Assembly (NCBI RefSeq): GCF_036906915.1
Contig: NZ_JBAKHX010000061.1
Span: 1-51,057 of the forward strand
Direction of reading: 5' to 3'
Length of the DNA: 51,057 bases
From: Phytohabitans sp036906915
GTDB taxonomy: Bacteria; Actinomycetota; Actinomycetes; Mycobacteriales; Micromonosporaceae
In this document: in pieces, positions 8,204-16,425 of the stretch
Layout: each line of letters starts with the position of its first letter
Numbering within the stretch: position 1 is the first letter of the stretch
Position numbers and translations under genes: made by a program
The notes under the pieces: generated by a model
Told to the model about the DNA's origin: nothing
Database searches by the model: none
The model's input: only the letters and a program-made list of their open reading frames with translations

Positions 8204-9268
8204 ATGGCCGACCGCCTGGACGAGTACCGGCGTAAGAGGGACGCGCGCCGCACACCCGAGCCGGTGCCCGCCAAAACCCCCGCGGGCAGCGACGACCGGA
8301 CGTTCGTGATCCAGCAGCACCACGCCCGGCGGCTGCACTGGGACCTGCGTCTGGAGCGCGACGGCGTGCTGGTCTCGTGGGCGGTGCCGCGCGGCATACC
8401 GCGCGATCCGGCCCGCAACAACCTCGCCGTACAGACCGAGGACCACCCGATGGAGTACGCCGACTTCCACGGCGAGATCCCGGCCGGCGAGTACGGCGGT
8501 GGCCGGATGACCATCTTCGACCGGGGCACCTACGTCACGGAGAAGTGGCGCGACGGCGAAGTGATCGTCGTGCTGGACGGTGAACGGGTCTCCGGCCGGT
8601 ACGTGCTCTTCCGCACCGACGGCAAGAACTGGATGATCCACCGGATGGACCCGCCCGAGCCCGGGTGGAGCCCGATGCCCGACACGGTGCGGCCGATGCG
8701 ACCGGTGCCGGCGACGCGGCTGCCGGCCGACGACGAGGCGTGGGGGTACGAGCTGGAGTGGCCGGGTGTACGGGCGGTCGGGTACGTCTCCGGCGGCCGG
8801 CTGCGGCTGCTGTCCAGTGAGGACACCGACGTCACCGAGTCGTACCCGGAACTGCGCGAGCTGGCCGAGACGCTGGCTCCCACGGACTGCGTCCTGGACG
8901 GCATGATCGTGGCGTTCGACGGCAACGGCCGGGTTAGCGCGGCGGCACTGCACCCGCGCTCCCGGGTCAGCGACGCCGCGGCGGCCCGGCGGCTGGTGGC
9001 CCGAACGCCGGTGCAGTACCTGCTGCTCGACGTGCTCTGGATGGAGGGCCGGTCGACAGTGGACCTGCCGTACACCGAACGCCGCGAGCTGCTGACGGCG
9101 CTCGACCTGGCCGGACGGTACTGGCAGACACCGCCCCACTTCGAGGGGGGCGGCGACGCCGTCCGGCAAGCGAGCCGCGAGCAGGGCCTCGGTGGCGTGG
9201 TAGCGAAGCGGCTCGACTCGCCCTACACGCCGGGCAAGCGGTCTCGCACCTGGCTCAGGATCCGCTAG
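8204..9268 (+). CDS. LigD-like protein: 3'-phosphoesterase domain plus degenerate DNA ligase domain
   Basis: The 354-residue protein resembles the PE-ligase part of bacterial NHEJ LigD. The N-terminal phosphoesterase domain (about 15-165) keeps the conserved FVIQQHHARRLHWDLRLE segment with His, Asp and Arg ligands, TEDHPMEYADFHG and IPAGEYGGG. The C-terminal nucleotidyltransferase-like domain (about 175-354) has lost key residues. Motif I reads YELEWPGVR, where the family has x-K-x-D-G. Motif III reads LDGMIVAFD without the Glu, motif IV reads GGVVAKR instead of EGxVxKR, and motif V ends in LRIR instead of KxK. It is therefore probably an end-processing or scaffold protein, not a ligase. No ku gene is nearby. 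It ends tail-to-tail with the dehydrogenase gene, overlapping 14 bp. Confidence 0.85.
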   Translation: MADRLDEYRRKRDARRTPEPVPAKTPAGSDDRTFVIQQHHARRLHWDLRLERDGVLVSWAVPRGIPRDPARNNLAVQTEDHPMEYADFHGEIPAGEYGGGRMTIFDRGTYVTEKWRDGEVIVVLDGERVSGRYVLFRTDGKNWMIHRMDPPEPGWSPMPDTVRPMRPVPATRLPADDEAWGYELEWPGVRAVGYVSGGRLRLLSSEDTDVTESYPELRELAETLAPTDCVLDGMIVAFDGNGRVSAAALHPRSRVSDAAAARRLVARTPVQYLLLDVLWMEGRSTVDLPYTERRELLTALDLAGRYWQTPPHFEGGGDAVRQASREQGLGGVVAKRLDSPYTPGKRSRTWLRIR

Positions 9269-10127
9269 ACATTCCGTTGGACAGCCAGTGCGCCATCGCG
9301 GCCATGTCGCGGGAGCCCATGCCGGCGTCGAGCGCGGCCAGCACCGCCGCACGATTGGCGGCCGCCTGGGGCATCACCGCGCCCACCCGCTCAGCGAGCT
9401 GGCCTATCAGCCCCAGATCCTTGGCCACCAGGTCGAGGCTGAACGCGACCGGGGTCTCGTCGGGACGCTCGAAGGCCGCCCGCTTGTAAACCACGAACGG
9501 TGACGCGATCGCGCTGTGCACCAGCACCTCGTACGTGGTCTCGCGGGGCACCCCGGCCCGCTCGGCGAGCACCAGCGCCTCGGCGAGCGCCTGGTTGATC
9601 GCCAGCAGGACCGTGTTGACCGCGAGCTTGACCGCCGCACCGGAGCCGAGCGGTCCGACGTGGAAAACCTGCGCGGCGAGCAGGTCGAGCACGGGCCGCA
9701 CCTGGGTGAGAGCATCCTCCGGCCCGCCCACCAGGAACGTCAGCTTGCCCTGCTCGACCAGTGACACGCTGCCCGACACCGGCCCGTCGAGCAGCGCGGC
9801 GCCGCGCTCCCCGACGAGTTCGGCCAGCCGGTGCACCGTCTCCGGGTCGAGGGTGCTGGTCTCCACCACGACGCTGCCTCCGTGGAGCCCGGCCGCGATG
9901 CCGTCGGGTCCGCTGTACGCGTGCAGCACCGCCGCGTCGTCGGCCAGCGACACGAGTACGGCGTCGGCCGACGCGGCCGCCTCGCGGGCGGTATCGGCGA
10001 CCGCGCCGCCGAGGGCCTCGGCCTTTTCGCGGGTGCGGTTGTAGACCACCACGTCGGTGCCGGCCTGCTGGAGCCGGGCGGCCATGGCCCCGCCCATGCG
10101 GCCAGCGCCGACGATCGCCACCTTCAT
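9255..10127 (-). CDS. NAD(P)-dependent dehydrogenase, 3-hydroxyisobutyrate dehydrogenase family
   Basis: This beta-hydroxyacid dehydrogenase of 290 residues has an N-terminal Rossmann fold (VAIVGAGRMGGAMAARL) and NRT after beta 2, which favours NADP. The substrate loop DGPVSGSVSLVEQGKL and the catalytic Lys (GSGAAVKLAVN) are both present. Likely substrates are 3-hydroxyisobutyrate-like or tartronate-semialdehyde-like acids; the exact one cannot be read from sequence. The start at 10127 overlaps the upstream SDR stop by ATGA; an ATG at 10139 is an alternative. It is the last gene of the operon that begins near 16360, so it probably reduces or oxidises an aldehyde or hydroxyacid intermediate there. 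Confidence 0.85.
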   Translation of the reverse strand: MKVAIVGAGRMGGAMAARLQQAGTDVVVYNRTREKAEALGGAVADTAREAAASADAVLVSLADDAAVLHAYSGPDGIAAGLHGGSVVVETSTLDPETVHRLAELVGERGAALLDGPVSGSVSLVEQGKLTFLVGGPEDALTQVRPVLDLLAAQVFHVGPLGSGAAVKLAVNTVLLAINQALAEALVLAERAGVPRETTYEVLVHSAIASPFVVYKRAAFERPDETPVAFSLDLVAKDLGLIGQLAERVGAVMPQAAANRAAVLAALDAGMGSRDMAAMAHWLSNGMSSGS

Positions 10128-10801
10128 TTCAGCAACCATCCACCGTCTACGGGCAGGTTGACGCCGTTCACCGACGAGTTTCGCAGCAGGAAGACGACCG
10201 CATCGCGGATATCGGCCATCGTGGGGAGCCGGCCGGTCGGTGTACGGGAGACGACGGCGTCGAGCGGCTTTCCGGTCCAGTACGGGCTGTCGCCGACGAT
10301 GCCGGGGTGGATGCCGTTGACGCGGATCGGCGCCAGCTCGCAGGCGAGCGTGTGCACGAGGCCGGTGATACCGCCGTTCACTGTGGACACCGTCGTGGAG
10401 CCCGGGTAGGGGCGCCGCAGAGCCTGCCCGCCGAAGAGCACGATCGAGCTGTCTGGGCGCATCTTCGGCAGCAGCGCGTGCACCACCTCGGTGTACCCGA
10501 CCAGCTTGAGCGTCACGAGCCGCACCGCGCGGTCGATCGCGTAGTCGGCCGCCGTGTTGTGGTCGCGGTCGATCGCCGCGAGCACAAGGTGGTCCACGCG
10601 CTCGACACCGGCGAGCGACGCGGCGATGCTTTCGGGCTCCGCCAGCTCGAGAGCGGCGGCTCGGGCACCGATCTTTTTGGCTATCTCCTCGGCGCGGCCG
10701 GCGTCCCTGCCGGTGAGCACGACGTCGTCGCCGGCGCCGGCGAAATGGCGCGCCACCTCCAGCCCGATGCCGGAGGTACCGCCGACAACCACCACACTCA
10801 T
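10124..10801 (-). CDS. SDR-fold protein lacking canonical Tyr/Lys catalytic pair
   Basis: This 225-residue Rossmann-fold protein starts with VVVVGGTSGIGLEVARHF, a classical SDR cofactor site. TGRDA follows beta 2, and ELAPIRVNGIHPGIV and PVDGGWLLK match the SDR C-terminal half. Where classical SDRs have YxxxK, this protein reads VSTVNGG after STT, so Tyr and Lys appear replaced by Val and Asn. Either the chemistry differs or the protein is a non-catalytic binder. It overlaps both neighbours by ATGA, so it is coupled to the bicupin upstream and the dehydrogenase downstream. Confidence 0.8.
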   Translation of the reverse strand: MSVVVVGGTSGIGLEVARHFAGAGDDVVLTGRDAGRAEEIAKKIGARAAALELAEPESIAASLAGVERVDHLVLAAIDRDHNTAADYAIDRAVRLVTLKLVGYTEVVHALLPKMRPDSSIVLFGGQALRRPYPGSTTVSTVNGGITGLVHTLACELAPIRVNGIHPGIVGDSPYWTGKPLDAVVSRTPTGRLPTMADIRDAVVFLLRNSSVNGVNLPVDGGWLLK

Positions 10802-11685
10802 GGGGCCTCCCGGTCCACAGTCTCCCGCAGGTAGGTCCAGTCGCGGGCGAAACGGTAGGAATGGCGGGACGGCGGCTGCGGCGCCTGAGTTTCCAGCCAG
10901 CGCACCGGCCCTTCACCCGCGTTGGTGAACGAATGCACACAGCCCACCCCGGCGAACGCCACGTCTCCCGGCTCCAGCCGGTACCTGGTGCCGTCGAACG
11001 TGGCGTCCGTCGCGCCCTCAAGGATCAGGTACGTCTCCTCGAACGGGTGGTCGTGCGGCCCGGCGACACCGTCGGGCTCGTACTGCACCATGAACATGGT
11101 GGACAGTTCGGCGCCGAGGTCGCTGTCGACCATCATCTTCACCGTGATGCCGCTGTAGACGAGCAGCGCGGTGCGCATGCTGGCGGACACGGCGAGCAGG
11201 TCCTGGCTCTGCTTGCCCGGCTCCATGTGTGCCGGCGAGATGTGCCCGAAGGAGCGGTTGCGCGGGTCCCGTGGATCAACGGGTCGCACCGGCCCGTGCC
11301 GCAACGGCGGCACCACGACGGTGTCGCCGTCGAAGCGCTCGCGCGGCTGCGGTGCCTGCATCCGCGCCCACCGGGCGGGCTCCGCGCCGGCGTTGCGCCA
11401 CCCGTGCGGCACACCGGTCGCCACGACCCCGTAGTCGCCCTCGCCGAGCAGGTACGCGCCGTCGGAGGTGTCGAGCACCGCTGAACCGGACAGCATGTAC
11501 ACGCTCTCCTCGAACCAGTTGACGTGGGTCGGCACCGAGCCTCCCGGCGCCAGGGTGCAGATCCCGAACCCGGTGTGTACCGCACCCGGCACCGATTCGT
11601 CCACGATGGACCAGCGCGCGTATCCGTCGCCCACCTTGGCGAAGGCCGCCTCGGACGCCCGGCGCACGATGTGCCGCGAACTCAT
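10798..11685 (-). CDS. Bicupin protein (ureidoglycine aminohydrolase-like)
   Basis: The 295-residue protein has two cupin folds, about residues 45-115 and 200-270. The first carries VPTHVNWFEESVYMLSG and a later HGWRNAG; the second carries GPHDHPFEETYLILEG and VHSFTNAGEGP. The second has the full His/His/Glu/His metal set, and the first retains a partial one. The layout resembles (S)-ureidoglycine aminohydrolase and related two-cupin enzymes of purine or N-compound breakdown. ATG 11685 has a clear AGGAGG 7 nt upstream. It lies downstream of the amidohydrolase (52-bp gap) and overlaps the SDR-like gene by ATGA. The reaction is not established. Confidence 0.75.
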   Translation of the reverse strand: MSSRHIVRRASEAAFAKVGDGYARWSIVDESVPGAVHTGFGICTLAPGGSVPTHVNWFEESVYMLSGSAVLDTSDGAYLLGEGDYGVVATGVPHGWRNAGAEPARWARMQAPQPRERFDGDTVVVPPLRHGPVRPVDPRDPRNRSFGHISPAHMEPGKQSQDLLAVSASMRTALLVYSGITVKMMVDSDLGAELSTMFMVQYEPDGVAGPHDHPFEETYLILEGATDATFDGTRYRLEPGDVAFAGVGCVHSFTNAGEGPVRWLETQAPQPPSRHSYRFARDWTYLRETVDREAP

Positions 11686-11737
11686 GCTGTGCCTCCTGGT
11701 TCGCTCTGTCCAGGCGCCGCCGCGCCACCTGCCTCGC

Positions 11738-13090
11738 TCACGCCGCCTGCTTGCGGGCGGCGACGGCGGAGAGCAGGTGGTCGCGGGAGTTCTCGACGAG
11801 GCCACGCGCCCTGCCGACGTCGGCGAGCAGCTTGCCGTCGCGCTTACGGAACTTGCCGGCCACGAGCACCGACTCCACGTTGGAGACGTCGGCGCAGAGC
11901 GTCACCGCGGTGACCGCGTCGTGCACGGGTGTCACGTTGATGGCGTTGGTGTCGATGAGCACGATGTCGGCCTGCCTGCCGGGCGTCAGCGATCCGATCC
12001 GGTCTTCCAGCCCGACGACGTGCGCCCCGTTGAGCGTCGCCATCTCCAGCATCTGCGCGGCCGTGAGCAGTCCTTCGGCGGGTTCGTTGCGCTCCCAGAA
12101 GGCCGCCAGCGCCCGGACCCGCTCGACGCCGAACGCGCTGCGCATCTGCGTGAACATGTCGCCGGGCACGGTGGTCACCACGTCGATCGACAGGCTGGGG
12201 CGCAGGCCGTACTCCATGGACTTGACCACCGGTGGCCAGCCGTGTCCCATCTGGACCTCGACCTGTGGCGCGATGGAGATGGTGCCGCCGCTGTCGGCGA
12301 CGAGTTGCCACTCCTCGTCGCTGAAGTAGCAGCAGTGGATGTAGGTCGTGTCGGAGCCGAGCATGTTCATCGCGTCGAGCATCTTGATCATGCCGAACCG
12401 ACCGGCCAGCCGTCCCATACCGACGTGCACGGTGATCGGCAGCCCCAACTCGCGGGCCATCTCCCACTCGGCCTTCACCACGTCGTCGACACAGAACCCC
12501 GGGCCGCGGGTGGCTACCGCCATCGTGAGCAGCCCGTCCGAAGACGAGAAGTAGGTGTCGCGCACCCGCCTCACGTCGTCCTTCGGTATCACGATCTTGC
12601 TCTCGAACCAGTAGTCGGCGAGCGCGAGGTTGGCGCTTCCGTACGCGTACTGCGCCCGGATGCCGGCCTCCTGCAGCCCGCGTACGGCCGCGTCGGGGTG
12701 CTCCGGCGTGTTGTTGATGTGCGACCAGTCGACGAGCGTGGTGATGCCGGCGTTCAGGCATTCGAGGGAGCCGGCGAGGTTGCTGGCGTACACGTCCTCC
12801 GGCCGGTACACCGGCGCGAACGTGTCGAGCACCTCCACGAAGTAGTCGTCCAGTGTGGCGTTCGGCGCGCAGCCGCGGATCGCGGCCTCCCACGTGTGCC
12901 GGTGGGTGTCGACGAAGCCCGGAATCACGATCCGGCCGGACGCGTCGACCACTTCGGCGTCGGCGTCGATATGCCGGTCGACGGCGGCGATCCGGTCGTC
13001 CTCGATGAGGATGTCGCCCTCGGGGATCTCGCCGAGGGTCGGGTCCATGGTGAGTATGTGGCCGCCACGAAGGAGAATTCGGTCGGGCAT
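11738..13090 (-). CDS. Amidohydrolase (AtzA/TrzN-type chlorohydrolase-deaminase group)
   Basis: This 450-residue metal-dependent amidohydrolase probably deaminates or hydrolyses an N-heterocyclic or amidino substrate. Metal-site motifs are DTHRHTWEAAIR (HxH), ITVHVGMG (third His), YIHCCYFSD (fourth His) and LSIDVVTT (Asp). The N-terminal GGHILTMDPTLG and C-terminal LTPGRQADIVLID strands form the usual beta-sandwich. The ATG at 13090 has a strong AGGAGG. It sits 14 bp downstream of the E1 beta gene, so it belongs to the same transcript. 8-oxoguanine deaminase, S-adenosylhomocysteine deaminase and triazine hydrolase share these motifs and cannot be separated here. Confidence 0.85.
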   Translation of the reverse strand: MPDRILLRGGHILTMDPTLGEIPEGDILIEDDRIAAVDRHIDADAEVVDASGRIVIPGFVDTHRHTWEAAIRGCAPNATLDDYFVEVLDTFAPVYRPEDVYASNLAGSLECLNAGITTLVDWSHINNTPEHPDAAVRGLQEAGIRAQYAYGSANLALADYWFESKIVIPKDDVRRVRDTYFSSSDGLLTMAVATRGPGFCVDDVVKAEWEMARELGLPITVHVGMGRLAGRFGMIKMLDAMNMLGSDTTYIHCCYFSDEEWQLVADSGGTISIAPQVEVQMGHGWPPVVKSMEYGLRPSLSIDVVTTVPGDMFTQMRSAFGVERVRALAAFWERNEPAEGLLTAAQMLEMATLNGAHVVGLEDRIGSLTPGRQADIVLIDTNAINVTPVHDAVTAVTLCADVSNVESVLVAGKFRKRDGKLLADVGRARGLVENSRDHLLSAVAARKQAA

Positions 13091-13104
13091 GGCAGTGCCT
13101 CCTA

Positions 13105-14085
13105 CTAGTAAGCGGAAAGCCGGCGTACCGCCTCGGTGACCTTGTCGACGGTCGGGATCACCTCGGCCTCGAGCGCGTCGGCGAACGGCAGCGGCACGCA
13201 CGCCCCGGCGACGCGCTTGATCGGGGCGTCCAGCAGTTCGAAGCCTTCATCGGCGACGACCGAGACGACGGTGCCGCCCCAGCCGCCCTGATACGGGTTC
13301 TCCTCCACCACCAGGAGGTGGGAGGTGCGCTCCACGGAGGACAGGACGGTGCGCATGTCGAGCGGTATCAGGCAGCGCAGGTCGATCACCTCGACCGAGA
13401 TGCCCTCACTCTCGAGCTGTTCGGCGGCCTTCAGCGCCACGGACACGGTCGAGGCGAGCGCGACGACCGTGATGTCGATGCCCTCGCGTGCCACCGCCGC
13501 CCTGCCCAGCTCGACCACGTGGTCGTCGGGCGGGCGCGGTCCGGAGCCGGCGAGCAACGCCTTGTGCTCGAAGAAGACCACCGGGTCGTCGCTGCGGATG
13601 GCCGACGCCATCAGGCCGATCACGTCGGCGGGCGTCGACGGCGCGGCGATCTTCAGTCCGGGCACCGCCAACGCCCAGTTCTCCACCGCCTGCGAGTGCT
13701 GCGCGCCGAAGCCCAGCCCGCCGCCGTTGGCCGTGCGGATGACGAGCGGCACGGTCACCTGCCCGCCGGTCATGTACCGCGCCTTCGGTATCTCGTTGGC
13801 CAGGTAGTCCCAGCAGCAGGCCAGGAAGTCACTGAACATGATCTCGGCGACCGGCCGCATCCCGGTCATCGCGGCGCCCATCGCGGCGCCCACGATGGCC
13901 TGCTCGGAGATCGGGGTGTCCCAGACCCGCTGCGGCCCGAACTCGGTGAACAGCCCCACCGTGGTCTTGAAGACGCCCTCGGCCGCGCCGATGTCCTCGC
14001 CGAGACAGACCACTGTGGAGTCTCGGCGCATCTCCCGCGCGATGCCCTCGGCGACCGCCTCGCGATAGCTGATCACGTCCGCCAC
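13105..14085 (-). CDS. 2-oxoacid/acetoin dehydrogenase E1 component, beta subunit
   Basis: This 326-residue E1 beta of a TPP-dependent dehydrogenase has SYREAVAEGIAREM at the N-terminus, LGEDIGAAEGVFK, DTPISEQAIVGAAMG with the TPP-activating Glu, the potassium-site region and VEVIDLRCLIPLD in the C-terminal transketolase domain. GTG 14085 is chosen because GGGAG lies about 7 nt before it. GTG 14076 is an alternative that would overlap the E1 alpha stop as GTGA. The E1 alpha gene is directly upstream. No lipoyl E2 or E3 gene is present in the operon, so it either borrows them or acts as a free decarboxylase or dehydrogenase. Confidence 0.88.
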   Translation of the reverse strand: MADVISYREAVAEGIAREMRRDSTVVCLGEDIGAAEGVFKTTVGLFTEFGPQRVWDTPISEQAIVGAAMGAAMTGMRPVAEIMFSDFLACCWDYLANEIPKARYMTGGQVTVPLVIRTANGGGLGFGAQHSQAVENWALAVPGLKIAAPSTPADVIGLMASAIRSDDPVVFFEHKALLAGSGPRPPDDHVVELGRAAVAREGIDITVVALASTVSVALKAAEQLESEGISVEVIDLRCLIPLDMRTVLSSVERTSHLLVVEENPYQGGWGGTVVSVVADEGFELLDAPIKRVAGACVPLPFADALEAEVIPTVDKVTEAVRRLSAY

Positions 14086-15050
14086 GTCGCGCTCCCGTCC
14101 GCCCACACGTCGGTGAACGCCAGCTCCCGGCTCGGCTCCGGCGCGTTCTTCGCGGCGGCCACGGCCTCCTCCACGACCTGCGCCGCACGCCGGTCGCGCT
14201 CCGCGATGGTTTCCGGTGCTACCCCGCCAGCCTCCAGCTGAGCCCTGGCCACGTCGAGCGGGTCGTGTTTGAGCCACCGCTCGACCTCTTCCGCCGGGCG
14301 GTACTTGGCCGGGTCGGAGCGGCTGTGTCCAAAGTGGCGGTACGTCTGTGCCTCGATCAGCGACGGACCGTCGCCCTTGCGGGCCCGCTCGGCCGCGCGC
14401 GCCACCGCCTCGTGCACCACCGTCACGTCGTTGCCGTCGATCACCTCGCCCGGCATCCCGTATCCGGCCGCCCGGTCCGCCGCCGGGTTGGGCACCGCCG
14501 TCACGTCTGCGATCGGCGTGTATTCCATGTAGAGGTTGTTCTCGCAGACGAACAGCGCCGGCAGCTGCCACACGGCGGCGAGGTTGAGCGCCTCGTGGAA
14601 GGCGCCGATGTTGGTCGCACCGTCGCCGAAGAACGCGACCGCCACCTGGCCCGAGCCGCGCAGCTTAGCGGACCACGCCGCGCCCGCCGCCATCGGCAGG
14701 TGCGCGCCGACGATCGCGTACGAGCCGAGCATGCCGGTGGACGCCTTGGTCAGGTGCATCGAGCCACCCTTGGCCTGGCACAGCCCGGTGGCCTTGCTCA
14801 TCAGCTCAGCCAGGCACTCCTCCGGTGTGGCGCCACGCGCCATCGCGTGGTGGTGACCGCGGTATGTGGCGAAGACGTAGTCGTCGGGGCGGAGTGCGGC
14901 GCTGGCGCCCACCGCGATCGCCTCATGGCCGGCGGCCAGGTGCGTGGTGCCTTTGACGAAACCCGCCAGGAAGAGGTCGTGCGCGGCCTTCTCCGTGCGC
15001 CGGATCAGCGCCATCTCCTCGTACGCGTCGAGCAGTTCCTCCGGAGTCAT
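14073..15050 (-). CDS. 2-oxoacid/acetoin dehydrogenase E1 component, alpha subunit
   Basis: This 325-residue TPP-binding subunit shows the TPP motif FFGDGATNIGAFHEALNLA ending in LPALFVCENN, the GHEAIAVG and TYRGHHHAMARG substrate/TPP segment, and the phosphorylation-loop-like YRHFGHSRSDPAKYR. It resembles acetoin dehydrogenase (AcoA) and pyruvate dehydrogenase (PdhA) equally by motif. ATG 15050 overlaps the stop of the M24 gene by ATGA and the E1 beta gene follows with a short overlap, so all three are translationally coupled. With E1 beta it should form the alpha2beta2 E1 that cleaves a 2-oxoacid or an acyloin. Confidence 0.88.
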   Translation of the reverse strand: MTPEELLDAYEEMALIRRTEKAAHDLFLAGFVKGTTHLAAGHEAIAVGASAALRPDDYVFATYRGHHHAMARGATPEECLAELMSKATGLCQAKGGSMHLTKASTGMLGSYAIVGAHLPMAAGAAWSAKLRGSGQVAVAFFGDGATNIGAFHEALNLAAVWQLPALFVCENNLYMEYTPIADVTAVPNPAADRAAGYGMPGEVIDGNDVTVVHEAVARAAERARKGDGPSLIEAQTYRHFGHSRSDPAKYRPAEEVERWLKHDPLDVARAQLEAGGVAPETIAERDRRAAQVVEEAVAAAKNAPEPSRELAFTDVWADGSATWRT

Positions 15051-16360
15051 TGAGCGGCTCCATTCGGACTATTGAGATGCGACTGCGCGTGCCGGACCGT
15101 CTTGAGTGGACCACCGGCCGCGAAGTACCGGCGCCCGGCGATCAGCAGCTCCTCGGCGGGGAACTTGGTGATCAGCTCGCAGCCGTCGGCGGTCACCACG
15201 ACCTCCTCCTCGATGCGCGCCGCGGAGTACCCGTCGCCGGCTGGCCAGTACGTCTCCAGCGCGAAGACCATGCCCTCTTCGAGCACCTCCGGGTGGTCCA
15301 GCGACACCAGCCGGCTGAACACCGGCTTTTCCCAGATGGAAAGCCCAACCCCGTGGCCGTACTGGAGGGCGAACGCGGCCATCTCGTCGGGGAAGCCGAA
15401 CTCCTCCGCGCGCGGCCAGACGGACACGATGTCGGCGGTGGTGGCGCCCGGCTTCACGAGCGCGATGGCCCGGTCCATGTACTCCCGGCAGCGCACGTAC
15501 GCGTCGCGCATGGCCGGCGAGGCGCTGCCCACCGCGAAGCACCGGTAGTAACAGGTGCGGTAGCCGAGGTGGCTGTGCAGGATGTCGAAGAACGCCGGGT
15601 CGCCGGGGCGAAGCAGCCGGTCGCTGTATACGTGCGGATGGGGCGCGCAGCGCTCGCCCGAGATGGCGTTGACGCCTTCGACGTACTCGCTGCCGAGGTC
15701 GTAGAGCACCTTGCTGACCAGCCCGACGCACTCGTTCTCGCGTACTCCGGGGCGCAGGAACTCGTACAGCTCCTCGTAGGCGGCGTCGACCATCGCGCAC
15801 GCCTGCGCGAGCAGGCTGATCTCGTCGCGGGTCTTGATGCGCCGCGCCTCCAGGAAGACCTGCTGTCCATCCACGACGGTCAGGCCCTCGGTCTGGAGCG
15901 CCGAGAGGATCGGCATCTCGATGAGGTCGACGCCCACCGGGGCATCGGCGAGGCCGTGCTCTCGCAGGACGGCGGCGACCTTGGTGGCCACGTCGGCGGC
16001 GATCCCAGCGTCGGGGTGGAAGGCACCGCGCAGCGTGGAGATGCCGGCGCGGGCGCGGTTGGTGCCGTCGAGCCACGGGTTGTAGAGCTGATGGTGCCGC
16101 GCAGCCGAGCCGAAGTCCCAGATGACCGGCTCGCCGCCGCGTGGCAGCACGGCGAACCGGATGAGCTTGTCCATCGCCCACGTGCCGATGTGGGTCGACG
16201 TCATGTATCGGATGTTGGCGAAGTCGAAGGTCAGTAGCGCGCCCAACTCGGACGCTTCCAGATGGGCCTTCAAGCGGGTCAGGCGCTCGGTGCGCAGCCG
16301 GTCGAGATCGACGCGCTCTTCCCAGTCGACGGCGTTGGTCCCGAACGTACGAATTGCCAT
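15047..16360 (-). CDS. M24-family (creatinase/aminopeptidase-like) hydrolase
   Basis: The 437-residue protein has an N-terminal creatinase domain (about 20-165) and a C-terminal pita-bread domain (about 170-420). Conserved C-terminal features are YGHGVGLSIWEKP, EGMVFALETYWPAG and ARIEEEVVVTADG. The first metal Asp is kept (AFFDILHSH). The second, normally D in a GYxxD context, falls on Cys in LGYRTCYYRCF, so the two-metal centre is probably incomplete, as in creatinase, which needs no metal. It may therefore hydrolyse a small C-N compound and not a peptide. An AGGAGGT site precedes the ATG. It is the first structural gene after the XRE-cupin regulator. Confidence 0.8.
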   Translation of the reverse strand: MAIRTFGTNAVDWEERVDLDRLRTERLTRLKAHLEASELGALLTFDFANIRYMTSTHIGTWAMDKLIRFAVLPRGGEPVIWDFGSAARHHQLYNPWLDGTNRARAGISTLRGAFHPDAGIAADVATKVAAVLREHGLADAPVGVDLIEMPILSALQTEGLTVVDGQQVFLEARRIKTRDEISLLAQACAMVDAAYEELYEFLRPGVRENECVGLVSKVLYDLGSEYVEGVNAISGERCAPHPHVYSDRLLRPGDPAFFDILHSHLGYRTCYYRCFAVGSASPAMRDAYVRCREYMDRAIALVKPGATTADIVSVWPRAEEFGFPDEMAAFALQYGHGVGLSIWEKPVFSRLVSLDHPEVLEEGMVFALETYWPAGDGYSAARIEEEVVVTADGCELITKFPAEELLIAGRRYFAAGGPLKTVRHAQSHLNSPNGAAQ

Positions 16361-16393
16361 CGCGACCTCCTGTGACGGAGGACACCAGTCAAC

Positions 16394-16425
16394 GACACGT
16401 CAAGGACGTGTGTCAAGTATTACTT
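16394..16425. promoter_or_regulatory. Candidate operator/promoter region before M24-led operon
   Basis: GACACGTC-aag-GACGTGTGTC (16394-16414) is an imperfect inverted repeat, and AAGTA-T-TACTT (16415-16425) is a perfect one. On the minus strand a TTGACA hexamer is present at the repeat edge. The cluster spans the regulator's stop and the 52-bp gap to the M24 gene, where an autogenous regulator would act. The role is inference. Confidence 0.45.

Noticed and set aside
11468..13108. 546-codon open frame on the plus strand across the bicupin and amidohydrolase genes
   Set aside because: It lies antisense to two genes with clear metal-site motifs and a Shine-Dalgarno; its composition is typical of high-GC shadow frames.
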